Assembly (NCBI GenBank): GCA_046316495.1
Contig: JBKDAM010000061.1
Location: 1 to 64,000 of the forward strand
Source of the DNA: M3007 sp046316495
GTDB taxonomy: Bacteria > Bacteroidota > Bacteroidia > Chitinophagales > Saprospiraceae
Direction: 5' to 3'
DNA length: 64,000 nt
Shown here: piece by piece, positions 34,557-42,313 of the stretch
Layout of the letters: every line of letters begins with the position of its first letter
Numbering within the stretch: position 1 is the stretch's first letter
Notes under the pieces: model-generated
What the model saw: only the letters and a program-made list of their open reading frames with translations
What the model was told of the DNA's origin: nothing
Databases searched by the model: none
Program-made: the position numbers and the translations under genes

Positions 34557-36194
34557 TTATTGGATAAGGATCCAGCCGGCATCCAGGACATTGCCTTTGA
34601 TGTCGGTGAAGGTATATGCTTGCCAGCCTTTTATAGATTCTTTTTGTGGCAGATCGATAAAGAAGAGCTCTTGAGCTAGGATATTTCTTTGTTCAAATAA
34701 AAATTTTCCATCTTTTGAATGGAGTGAGAAGTGGCAGATTCCTCCACCAGGCAGGCTACTGTTTCGTTGGACAAAGATTCGATCGCTTGCGGGGTTAGGG
34801 AAAATAGCGAAGGCACTTGGTTTAAGGGAGGGGTCAACAGTCATTGCTGCCACTATTATGTTGGTATCGAGCCAATGGGCGCGAGCCAGGAGCCAATTTT
34901 TAAGAAATTGAATTTCTTGTTGGTAAGAGCTTCCAATAAAACTATTTGGCCAGACGTACGTCCCAATAATGGGCCAGCGTTGGAAGTTTCGCACTTGGGC
35001 TGGGCCGATCACTTGAACCAAGGAGTCGATGGTATATTCCAGGTTGGCATCAGACCAAGGTCCTGATCGGAGTTCTTGCCATCTTTCGGCCATTTTTTGA
35101 CGAAAATGAGGGTATTCCCATGCTTTTTTCCACCAAAAATGAATAAGCCATTGATCATTGCCGCAAACTTGATTAAAGTCTTTGGCCCATCCACTCCAGC
35201 TCATACTATTGCAGTAGTCGCCGATTCCGAAGGAGATATTGAAGTCCCATACGGGGCCCATCGTTATTTTGCCGCCATTGGGAGCATCTTCTCGATTTTT
35301 GTAAAAATAAGCGCTGAGGCGGTAAGCATCTGTGTTTTTGCTGAGCTCTTGTACGAGCAGATAGTTAACCCAGCTATCCAGATCGATCCAATCTTCTATT
35401 TGTGTTTGATAGCTTGGGCTTTTAAGCATATTTTCAAACGATTGGATATGGTTTCGAATATAGTTACTTTGCTCAGGTTGAATGTCTTCGACCTTTGGAT
35501 AGTGGTACTGAAACCAGGTTTGTTGCCAGCCGCCATCTACTGGCGGGTAAGTTGATTGCCAATCTCCCCCAAGTCCACCAGGAGGAGGACCATATTTGTC
35601 CATCCGCAAGATATAACCACCGGTTACATCGGGGGAGGTTAGATCATCGGATTTTAGTTTGGCAATATTGATGCGGTTAGGGCCTCGTTTTATGGTTTCG
35701 ATCAAGGTGTATACTCCCATATACTGATTGTTGAGGACCAGTTCAATCAATCGGGTTTTGGGTGACCATGGCAATGCTTGAGAAGCGAATGTGTGCGCTA
35801 GGATATCCCGAATTAAGGTTTTATCGTTGTAAGGGCTGATTAAGGCAAAGTCGCTTTCGGCTGGAAGGCCAAGAATTTCTACGTCTAGATCATCTCCGGT
35901 GGTGGTTCTAAACTCAATGGAGTAAGGGCTTTTTGGATAATAGAAAGAGGAGGACCCTCTAAGTTCGATACCAACGGTACCATTAAAAGCGTTGTAGGCA
36001 TCGCTCAAGTGGTTAGTTTGGCCTGGGCCGTTATCGATTAATCCGGCTTGTACATTCAGTTTAGGTTCATCTGGGATAGGTTGGCCATTGGTATTTAGCA
36101 CCAAAATGGGTAGGTGGGATGAGGTGAAATTGACTTGTGCAGTCAATCCAGAGGTAGTCCAGAGGGCTAGAAAGATCAGATGAGTATATTTCAT
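34557..36194 (-). CDS. Secreted CotH kinase-family protein with type IX sorting domain
   Basis: A 545-residue exported protein. Signal peptide (ending GLTAQ), a short beta domain with LPILVLNTNGQPIPDEPK, and a CotH domain (70-400): GTVGIELRGSSSFYYPKSPYSIEFR, DFALISPYNDKTLIRDILA, YMGVYTLIETIKRG, TGGYILRMDK and the metal-site GPVWDFNISFG. CotH proteins are atypical protein kinases, phosphorylating spore-coat proteins in Bacillus; the target here is unknown. The last 80 residues (FAIFPNPASDRIFV onward) are a type A sorting domain. A promoter box sits 4 nt ahead of the ATG. Confidence 0.9.
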   Translation of the reverse strand: MKYTHLIFLALWTTSGLTAQVNFTSSHLPILVLNTNGQPIPDEPKLNVQAGLIDNGPGQTNHLSDAYNAFNGTVGIELRGSSSFYYPKSPYSIEFRTTTGDDLDVEILGLPAESDFALISPYNDKTLIRDILAHTFASQALPWSPKTRLIELVLNNQYMGVYTLIETIKRGPNRINIAKLKSDDLTSPDVTGGYILRMDKYGPPPGGLGGDWQSTYPPVDGGWQQTWFQYHYPKVEDIQPEQSNYIRNHIQSFENMLKSPSYQTQIEDWIDLDSWVNYLLVQELSKNTDAYRLSAYFYKNREDAPNGGKITMGPVWDFNISFGIGDYCNSMSWSGWAKDFNQVCGNDQWLIHFWWKKAWEYPHFRQKMAERWQELRSGPWSDANLEYTIDSLVQVIGPAQVRNFQRWPIIGTYVWPNSFIGSSYQQEIQFLKNWLLARAHWLDTNIIVAAMTVDPSLKPSAFAIFPNPASDRIFVQRNSSLPGGGICHFSLHSKDGKFLFEQRNILAQELFFIDLPQKESIKGWQAYTFTDIKGNVLDAGWILIQ

Positions 36195-36198
36195 CCGA

Positions 36199-36206
36199 CA
36201 AAAATA
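36199..36206 (-). promoter_or_regulatory. -7 box (TATTTTTG) of the cotH-like gene
   Basis: TAnnTTTG match on the minus strand with 4 nt to ATG 36194; a leaderless mRNA is predicted. Confidence 0.55.
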
Positions 36207-36230
36207 GTATAAACGTAGAAGTTATAGAGC

Positions 36231-37862
36231 TTATAATTCTTTTCGGAGTCGAGCAACCGGAATATTAAGTTGTTCTCTGTACTTGGCTACTGTTCTACGA
36301 GCTATGTTGTATCCTCTTGTATTGAGCATTTCCATTAATTTTTCATCGGAGAGGGGTCTTCGTTTATTTTCTTCGCTGATGAGGTCTGACAGGATTTTCT
36401 TTACTTCCAGCGTAGAAACTTCCTCTCCTTCTTGGTTTTGCATACTTTCGGAGAAGAATTCTTTTAATAGTTTGGTGCCAAATTCTGTTTGAACATATTT
36501 TGAATTGGCCACTCTGGAGACGGTGGAGATATCTAGACCGGTGGCTTCGGCAACATCTTTAAGGATCATTGGGCGTAATTTTTTTTGATCTCCTGATAGG
36601 AAGTACGCGCGTTGATGCTCGAGTATAGCGCCCATGGTTAGCATCATGGTTTGCTGACGTTGTTTGATGGCGTCGATGAACCATTTTGCGCTATCGATTT
36701 TTTGTTTGATGAATAAAATGGCTTCTTTTTCGCTCTTTGTTGTTTTTCGTTCGGACCGGTTTTTATGGAAGGACTTGAGCATTTCGCGGTATTGTTCGCT
36801 GACGCGCAGGTCTGGGGCGTTTTTGGCATTCAGGCTCAGTTCTAGTTCGCCTTCCCGGTTGGTGACGATGTAATCAGGCATTACGTAGTTGACTACCCTA
36901 CTATTCCGGGAGGTGAAACCAGAAGCTGGTTTAGGGTTCAGGTGTAGGATTTCGTTAATTGCGCTCTTGAGTTCGTCTTCATTGATATCGAGTTGACGGC
37001 ACAGCCGGTCGTAGTGTTTTTTGGTAAATTCGTCGAAGTATTTGGTAATAATTTTGAGGGCATTTTCAATGTTTAATCTAGTTCCGTAGCCGATACGTTC
37101 GTCTTCTTGGAGTAGTTTTCTGCGAAGTTGGAGGCTCAGGCATTCTTGGAGGTCTCTGGCTCCGGTACCTGGAGGGTCGAACTGTTGAATTTTTTGAAGT
37201 ATTTGTTCTATTTCTATCTCATCAGTCATTACGTTTTGGCCGAACAGCAGGTCATCCACCATTGCTCTTGGTTCACGGCGCAGGTAGCCATCATCATCTA
37301 TAGATCCTACGATTTGACGAGCGATGGCTAGGCGTCGTTCGTCATTAAAGTCAAGTAATCCAAGTTGTTGTTCCAGGTGTTCGTGGTAGGAGTTTTCGGC
37401 CTCAATTGGAATTACCTTATCTTCCTCTTCACTGGAGGATTCGCCATTTGCGCGATAGATGGAAGGGTCATCATCGATGATTTCGCGCATATAATCATCC
37501 ATTTCTCCGCCCTCCTCGTAGGAGTGATCTGTCTCCTCGTAGGATGCATTTTCTCTTTCCAGATCATCTAGGGTGTTTTCGGAAAGCTCCTCTGAATTGG
37601 CTGTTTCGAGGTTTTGTTCGGGAGATTCGCTATTGTTTTCCGAGGCATCTCTGGAATAGTATTCGGCTTCTTGATCGGTTTCGAAGAGTTCATCTCCATC
37701 CTCTCCAGATTCGAGAGCTGGGTTGACTTCCAGTTCTTCTTGGATTCGTTGGTCGAGGGAGGCAGTTGGTATTTGCAGCAGTTTCATCAGTTGAATCTGC
37801 TGAGGGGAGAGCTTTTGCTGAAGTTTTTGGGAAAGGGTTTGTTTTGGTCCTAAAAGCGCCAT
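36231..37862 (-). CDS. rpoN: RNA polymerase sigma-54 factor
   Basis: A 543-residue sigma-54. Region I is Gln/Leu-rich (QTLSQKLQQKLSPQQIQLMKLLQIPTASL), region II is long and acidic (50-150), the core-binding region follows, then the helix-turn-helix (DISTVSRVANSKYVQTEFG) and the RpoN box ARRTVAKYREQLNIPVARLRKEL at the extreme C-terminus. It directs transcription from -24/-12 promoters with enhancer-binding ATPases, none of which are in the window. No clear promoter box was seen upstream. Confidence 0.96.
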   Translation of the reverse strand: MALLGPKQTLSQKLQQKLSPQQIQLMKLLQIPTASLDQRIQEELEVNPALESGEDGDELFETDQEAEYYSRDASENNSESPEQNLETANSEELSENTLDDLERENASYEETDHSYEEGGEMDDYMREIIDDDPSIYRANGESSSEEEDKVIPIEAENSYHEHLEQQLGLLDFNDERRLAIARQIVGSIDDDGYLRREPRAMVDDLLFGQNVMTDEIEIEQILQKIQQFDPPGTGARDLQECLSLQLRRKLLQEDERIGYGTRLNIENALKIITKYFDEFTKKHYDRLCRQLDINEDELKSAINEILHLNPKPASGFTSRNSRVVNYVMPDYIVTNREGELELSLNAKNAPDLRVSEQYREMLKSFHKNRSERKTTKSEKEAILFIKQKIDSAKWFIDAIKQRQQTMMLTMGAILEHQRAYFLSGDQKKLRPMILKDVAEATGLDISTVSRVANSKYVQTEFGTKLLKEFFSESMQNQEGEEVSTLEVKKILSDLISEENKRRPLSDEKLMEMLNTRGYNIARRTVAKYREQLNIPVARLRKEL

Positions 37863-38187
37863 TTATCTATAGTTTGGGAGGGATAGATTAAATTTTAAGA
37901 TGGTAAAAGGAGATGGGAGGGCTGGTGCCATCAAATCCGAGGCCAATTTTACGGCTTTTCTAACTTTTGGGCCGAAAATTTTATATATTAAAAAATAGTA
38001 TAATTGTAATATTCTGAATATAAATAGAATGGATCAAAATCAATATTTATTGTTTTAATGAAAAATCTATTCATCAAGGAGTGGTGAAAAGGATGGAGTA
38101 GGCAGGCAATTTTGTTTTTTCAAGGGGGTACGGTGTAAAGTTGATGACTATGTGCGTGAAAAAGGGAACACTAAACGGGAAAGTGCG
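37863..38187. other. AT-rich intergenic region between rpoN and ftsX
   Basis: No coding sequence recognised. About 37980-38070 is extremely A/T-rich. No TAnnTTTG box for rpoN is obvious, and no -24/-12 element was confirmed. A 16-codon ORF at 38144 (MTMCVKKGTLNGKVRF) has no visible support. Confidence 0.4.
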
Positions 38188-38232
38188 TTTCTAGTTAAAG
38201 TTATTCGCTAACTTTGCCACTTTAACTAGAAA
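38188..38232 (+). promoter_or_regulatory. 14-bp inverted repeat enclosing the ftsX -7 box
   Basis: TTTCTAGTTAAAGT (38188-38201) and ACTTTAACTAGAAA (38219-38232) are perfect inverted copies with a 17-bp spacer. The spacer holds TAACTTTG (38209-38216), a TAnnTTTG box, so transcription should start in or next to the right arm, 12-25 nt ahead of ATG 38245. Arm centres are 31 bp apart, close to three helical turns, as for a dimeric repressor's operator. Confidence 0.7.
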
Positions 38233-38244
38233 CAAAACTGCTCA

Positions 38245-39099
38245 ATGGCGAGTTCAAGGCCAAACTATTTGTCGGTTATTTTGAGTGTTGCTTTGGTGTT
38301 GTTGTTGATAGGCATTTTCGTATTAACAGCGGCTTATGGCAATCGTTTAGTAGCTTTGTACAAAGAAAAGGTGGATATTTGGTTGGAGTTAAAGCCTGAC
38401 ATTGCCGAGTCGGAGGTTGCTCGTGTGGTAGGTAATGTGCGTGCTCAGCCTTTTGTGAAGAAGGAGACCCTAACCTTTATTACAAAAGAGCAAGCGGCGG
38501 CTACGATGCGGAAGGATTTGGGTGACGAGAGTTTGCTGGAGGATTTGCCTAACTTGATGCGAAATGTGGTTCGGTTTAATGTTAAGTCTGCTTTTTTAAC
38601 CTCGGATAGTCTTGCGAGCTGGAGGGCGGAAATTCGGCAGGATACTGCAGTGGCGGATGTTTTTTTTGAAGCAATTTCGTTGGGGAATACGGAGGCGAAT
38701 GTGCAGAAGATGAGATTTTTAGTGTTAGGCTTGGCTTTTCTACTAATTATCGGAGCGATAGCTTTAATTCACAACACAATACGGTTAGCCTTGTATGCCA
38801 ATCGGTTTTTGATAAAAAATCAACAATTGGTGGGGGCATCATGGGGTTTTATTTCTGGTCCGTACATTAGGCGAGGTATTTTGAATGGAGTGTTGAGTGG
38901 AGTGATAGCTGTGTTGGGAGTAGGTGTACTAGTAGAGTTAGGTCTGAAAGCGATTCCAGATTTTAGTAGCATCCATACTCCGGGCACGCTTGTTTTATTG
39001 GGGATTTTCCTAGTCGTGCTTGGGGCGATCATTGGTGGTTTAAGCAGCTGGCTGGTGGTCAATAAGTTTTTAAAAATGCGTATTGAAGAACTATATTAA
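38245..39099 (+). CDS. ftsX: Cell division protein FtsX
   Basis: A 284-residue membrane protein with four transmembrane segments in the FtsX arrangement: one near residues 12-32, a periplasmic domain (35-150) with WLELKPDIAESEV and FITKEQAAATMRKDLG, then three C-terminal helices (about 165, 215 and 255). FtsX with the ATPase FtsE controls peptidoglycan hydrolases at division. ftsE is not adjacent. It leads a rightward unit with DUF3098, uppP, recR, rfaE2 and an M15 peptidase. Confidence 0.92.
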   Translation: MASSRPNYLSVILSVALVLLLIGIFVLTAAYGNRLVALYKEKVDIWLELKPDIAESEVARVVGNVRAQPFVKKETLTFITKEQAAATMRKDLGDESLLEDLPNLMRNVVRFNVKSAFLTSDSLASWRAEIRQDTAVADVFFEAISLGNTEANVQKMRFLVLGLAFLLIIGAIALIHNTIRLALYANRFLIKNQQLVGASWGFISGPYIRRGILNGVLSGVIAVLGVGVLVELGLKAIPDFSSIHTPGTLVLLGIFLVVLGAIIGGLSSWLVVNKFLKMRIEELY

Positions 39100-39105
39100 T
39101 CTATT

Positions 39106-39432
39106 ATGGCAAAACAACAATCAAGAGGTACGGAGTCTACATCTGGCACTCCAGGTACGAAGACAGCTCCGGTTCGTCCGGCAACCACTTCCAAGACATC
39201 CATTTTTGCGGAGGGTCGGGATACCTTTATATTTACTCGTGTGAATTTTATATTTTTTGGAGCGGGATTATTATTGGTATTGCTAGGTTTAGCAGCGATG
39301 AGTGGAGGGCAGCAGCCTGATCCCAATACTTGGGATGAGAGCATTATTTACAGTCCGGTCCGGATTACTTTGGCGCCAATATTAATTATAAGTGGATTTG
39401 TGGCAGTAATTGTAGGTATATTTAAGAAATGA
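39106..39432 (+). CDS. DUF3098 membrane protein
   Basis: A 108-residue protein with a disordered Ser/Thr/Pro N-terminus and two transmembrane helices (FTRVNFIFFGAGLLLVLLGLAAMSGG and ITLAPILIISGFVAVIVGIF) linked by PDPNTWDESIIYSPVR. The pattern is DUF3098, which in Bacteroidota commonly sits between ftsX and uppP as here (from memory). Function unknown, possibly linked to cell-envelope growth. Its stop overlaps uppP as ATGA. Confidence 0.88.
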   Translation: MAKQQSRGTESTSGTPGTKTAPVRPATTSKTSIFAEGRDTFIFTRVNFIFFGAGLLLVLLGLAAMSGGQQPDPNTWDESIIYSPVRITLAPILIISGFVAVIVGIFKK

Positions 39433-40244
39433 GTATAATTCAAGCCATTCTTCTAGCGATAATAGAGGGGTTAACGGAGTTTCTTCCTGTTTCTTCAACT
39501 GGGCACATGGTAATTGCATCTACCTTTATGGGGATTGCATCGGATCCGTTTGTGAAGGTTTTTACTGTTTCCATTCAGTTGGGGGGTATTTTGGCGGTGG
39601 TTGTGTTATATTGGAAGCGCTTTTTTCAAAGCTGGATTTTTTACTTTAAGATTGGGGTTGCTTTTTTACCTGCTATAGTTTTTGGTCTTTTTTTGAAAAA
39701 ACTGGTAGACCAGTTGTTAGAGAACATTGTAGTAGTTGCTAGTAGTTTAATTGCTGGGGGCGTTCTTTTTTTGTTTTTAGATAGTTATTTTGAGCGGCGC
39801 AGTCGAAAGAATACCTCGATGGAGGATGTTTCGTATCCCCGGGCATTAAAAATAGGTTTGTTTCAGGTAGTGGCTATGGTTCCGGGAGTGAGTCGTTCTG
39901 CGGCTACGATAATTGGGGGCTTGACACAAGGCCTTTCACCGACAACGGCTGCGGAGTTTTCCTTTTTTTTAGCGGTTCCTACTATGTTTGCGGCGACGGC
40001 CAAATCGTTGATTGATTATTTTGCAGAGGAAGGGGGCTCCTTAAACTCTCAGGAGTGGTTATTGCTTGGAGTTGGGAATGTAGTTGCCTTTTTGGTTGCG
40101 TTGGCGGCGATAAAAGCATTAATTACGTATTTAACCAAGCATGGGTTTAAGGTTTTTGGTTATTACCGCATTGTGTTGGGGGTTTTGATTTTATTCTTGT
40201 GGGCAATAGGCTATTTTGAAGGAGTAGAATTATCTAATTTTTAG
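39429..40244 (+). CDS. uppP: Undecaprenyl-diphosphate phosphatase
   Basis: A 271-residue polytopic enzyme recycling undecaprenyl diphosphate to the monophosphate carrier for peptidoglycan and surface glycans. Signature motifs EGLTEFLPVSSTGHMVI (14-30) and PGVSRSAATIIGG (about 155-168) hold the catalytic Glu, Ser, His and Arg. Start overlaps the DUF3098 stop by 4 nt. Confidence 0.96.
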   Translation: MSIIQAILLAIIEGLTEFLPVSSTGHMVIASTFMGIASDPFVKVFTVSIQLGGILAVVVLYWKRFFQSWIFYFKIGVAFLPAIVFGLFLKKLVDQLLENIVVVASSLIAGGVLFLFLDSYFERRSRKNTSMEDVSYPRALKIGLFQVVAMVPGVSRSAATIIGGLTQGLSPTTAAEFSFFLAVPTMFAATAKSLIDYFAEEGGSLNSQEWLLLGVGNVVAFLVALAAIKALITYLTKHGFKVFGYYRIVLGVLILFLWAIGYFEGVELSNF

Positions 40245-40250
40245 AGGTAT

Positions 40251-40856
40251 ATGCATTTTTCCTCCATTTTAATTGAGAAAGGCGTTGAAGCTTTTTCATC
40301 CTTGCCGGGAATAGGAAAGAAGACTGCTTTACGGTTGGTACTGCATTTATTGAAGCAGGACAAGGAGTTTACTGAACGTTTTTCAGAGGCATTGTATAAG
40401 ATGCGTCGAGATATAAGGACATGTGAGCAGTGCCACAATTTATCGGATGACCCGACCTGCCGGATTTGCACGGACCAGAGGAGAGATCAGGGTTTAGTCT
40501 GCGTGGTAGAGAACATTCGGGATTTAATGGCGATTGAGGATACGGGGCAATTTAGAGGAGTGTACCACGTGTTAGGGGGAGTAATTTCTCCCATTGACGG
40601 GATTGGGCCAGATGAGCTTACGATTGACAGTTTGGTGACGCGGTGTGAGCGGGGCGATGTCAAGGAGGCGATTATGGCAATTAGTCCGACAATTGAGGGG
40701 GAGACGACTGTTTTTTATTTAGCAAAAAAGATTAAGCCTTTAGGTGTACAGGTTAGTAGTATTGCTAGGGGTGTAGCATTTGGTGGTGATTTGGAGTATG
40801 CGGACGAGATTACACTTGGAAGGTCGATTATTGCTCGAACCCCATATGGGGAATAA
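40251..40856 (+). CDS. recR: Recombination protein RecR
   Basis: A 201-residue RecR. Helix-hairpin-helix FSSLPGIGKKTALRLVLHLL, C4 zinc finger CEQCHNLSDDPTCRIC (about 60-75), and a Toprim domain starting VCVVENIRDLMAIEDTGQFRGVYHVLGG. Works with RecF/RecO in loading RecA at gaps. Located 6 bp behind uppP. Confidence 0.96.
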   Translation: MHFSSILIEKGVEAFSSLPGIGKKTALRLVLHLLKQDKEFTERFSEALYKMRRDIRTCEQCHNLSDDPTCRICTDQRRDQGLVCVVENIRDLMAIEDTGQFRGVYHVLGGVISPIDGIGPDELTIDSLVTRCERGDVKEAIMAISPTIEGETTVFYLAKKIKPLGVQVSSIARGVAFGGDLEYADEITLGRSIIARTPYGE

Positions 40857-40867
40857 ATAGGAAGGAT

Positions 40868-41368
40868 ATGTTTGTAGAAAAGATAAAATCAAAGGTTCAG
40901 ACCTGGGAGTGTGCTGCTGAAACGGTGGAGGGATGGAGGGCTTTGGGGATTTCTATTGTGTTTACGAATGGATGTTTTGATTTATTGCATTATGGGCACA
41001 TTCAGTATTTGGCGGAGGCCCGGGATTTGGGCGGGCGATTGGTGGTCGGGTTAAACGCTTCTACCTCTGTGAGTAGGTTGAAGGGGCCTCATCGTCCGAT
41101 TAATGATGAGCGTACCCGATCGATGGTTTTGGCAGCTCTAGAGGTAGTAGACCTGGTGGTGGTATTCGAGGAGGATACACCTTACGAACTTATTCAGCTT
41201 ATTCGGCCGGATTTTTTAGTAAAAGGCGGTGATTGGCGTCCGGAGCAGATTGTGGGGAGTGACTTGGTTTTGTCAAGAGGGGGTAAGGTGATCAGTTTGC
41301 CATTTGCTGATGGGTACTCCACTACTAATATTGAGCAGAAAATCATACAAAATGCTGGGCTAAGATGA
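40868..41368 (+). CDS. rfaE2: D-glycero-beta-D-manno-heptose 1-phosphate adenylyltransferase
   Basis: A 166-residue nucleotidyltransferase corresponding to the C-terminal domain of HldE. FTNGCFDLLHYGHIQYLAEARDLG carries the HxGH motif; RPINDERTRSMVLAALEVVD and RGGKVISLPFADGYSTTNI are typical. Makes ADP-heptose for lipopolysaccharide inner core. The kinase half is not fused and not nearby. Stop overlaps the M15 peptidase start as ATGA. Confidence 0.93.
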   Translation: MFVEKIKSKVQTWECAAETVEGWRALGISIVFTNGCFDLLHYGHIQYLAEARDLGGRLVVGLNASTSVSRLKGPHRPINDERTRSMVLAALEVVDLVVVFEEDTPYELIQLIRPDFLVKGGDWRPEQIVGSDLVLSRGGKVISLPFADGYSTTNIEQKIIQNAGLR

Positions 41369-42135
41369 AATCATTGGTTTTATTTTCTTGCTTTTTAACG
41401 GCTGTGATTGGTATTCAGTCAACCTGTTCTCCGGAGGCGAGGGCGGTATCTACTTCTGTATCTTCGCCTTTGAGTGATTCTTCACTTAATATGCTTACGA
41501 AAGAACAGTTGATGGGCCAGTTTGATCCAGCGGTGGACAGTAACTTTGTCAGAGTGGAGGCCCCTTACACAGCGCGTGCTGGGATGTTGTTGAGGAGGGA
41601 GGTTTATGAGGCATTCAAGAAGATGTGGCAAGCTGCGAGAAAAGAAAATATCACATTAACCATCATCTCTTCTACCAGGAATTTTGAACAGCAGAAGAAA
41701 ATATGGGAGGGAAAATGGGAGCGTTTTGCCAAAGAGACACCGGATTCGGAGGAAAGAGCGCTTCGGATTTTGGAGTATTCCTCTATGCCAGGCACCTCTA
41801 GACATCATTGGGGTACGGATTTAGATATTAATGATTTGAACGATGCTTCTTTTGTAGGCAAGGGGGAGCACCGTGAAGTATATGAGTGGATGGTTAAAAA
41901 TGCTGCGTTGTTTGGATTTGGTCAGCCTTACACAGAAAAAGGTCCAGCTCGGCCACACGGATACAATGAAGAAAAGTGGCATTGGTCTTACTTGCCACTT
42001 GCCAAACAATATCGGGCTCAGTATGTAAAAGAGGTACGGGATGAGGATATTACGGGCTTTAGAGGGGCGGAAACAGCTGTTTTAATTGGGGTTGTTAATA
42101 AATATGTTTCAGGTGTTAGTCATTATTGTCAATAG
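41365..42135 (+). CDS. M15-family D-Ala-D-Ala carboxypeptidase, exported
   Basis: A 256-residue VanY-type peptidase. The N-terminus has a short hydrophobic signal with Cys in IQSTCSPEA, so it may be a lipoprotein. Zinc and catalytic motifs: ISSTRNFEQQKKIWEGKW, GTSRHHWGTDLDIND (His and Asp ligands) and EEKWHWSYLP (catalytic Glu and third His). It trims peptidoglycan stem peptides. Last gene of the ftsX-led unit, coupled to rfaE2. Confidence 0.9.
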   Translation: MKSLVLFSCFLTAVIGIQSTCSPEARAVSTSVSSPLSDSSLNMLTKEQLMGQFDPAVDSNFVRVEAPYTARAGMLLRREVYEAFKKMWQAARKENITLTIISSTRNFEQQKKIWEGKWERFAKETPDSEERALRILEYSSMPGTSRHHWGTDLDINDLNDASFVGKGEHREVYEWMVKNAALFGFGQPYTEKGPARPHGYNEEKWHWSYLPLAKQYRAQYVKEVRDEDITGFRGAETAVLIGVVNKYVSGVSHYCQ

Positions 42136-42258
42136 GGTTGGGAGGATGTTTCCGGCTAAAATTGGGGTGTGTATTAGGATTTGGGATGAAAACACCTTGG
42201 TAATAAATTAGAAAATCTAAAAAAGTAAGTAATAGCTTAGATTTACGGTAGAATTATC

Positions 42259-42266
42259 TACTTTTG
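42259..42266 (+). promoter_or_regulatory. -7 box (TACTTTTG) of the pyrophosphatase gene
   Basis: TAnnTTTG followed by CGCC, 47 nt ahead of ATG 42314. Confidence 0.55.
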
Positions 42267-42313
42267 CGCCACTTTTTAACATTTCACATCATTTAAAACA
42301 AGAAACATTACGG

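Noticed and set aside
35076..35555. 159-codon plus-strand frame opposite the cotH-like gene
   Set aside because: Lies fully inside a convincing CotH-domain gene; sequence resembles no protein and no promoter is present.
38144..38194. 16-codon ORF (MTMCVKKGTLNGKVRF) upstream of ftsX
   Set aside because: No ribosome-binding or family support, and it lies upstream of the likely transcription start.
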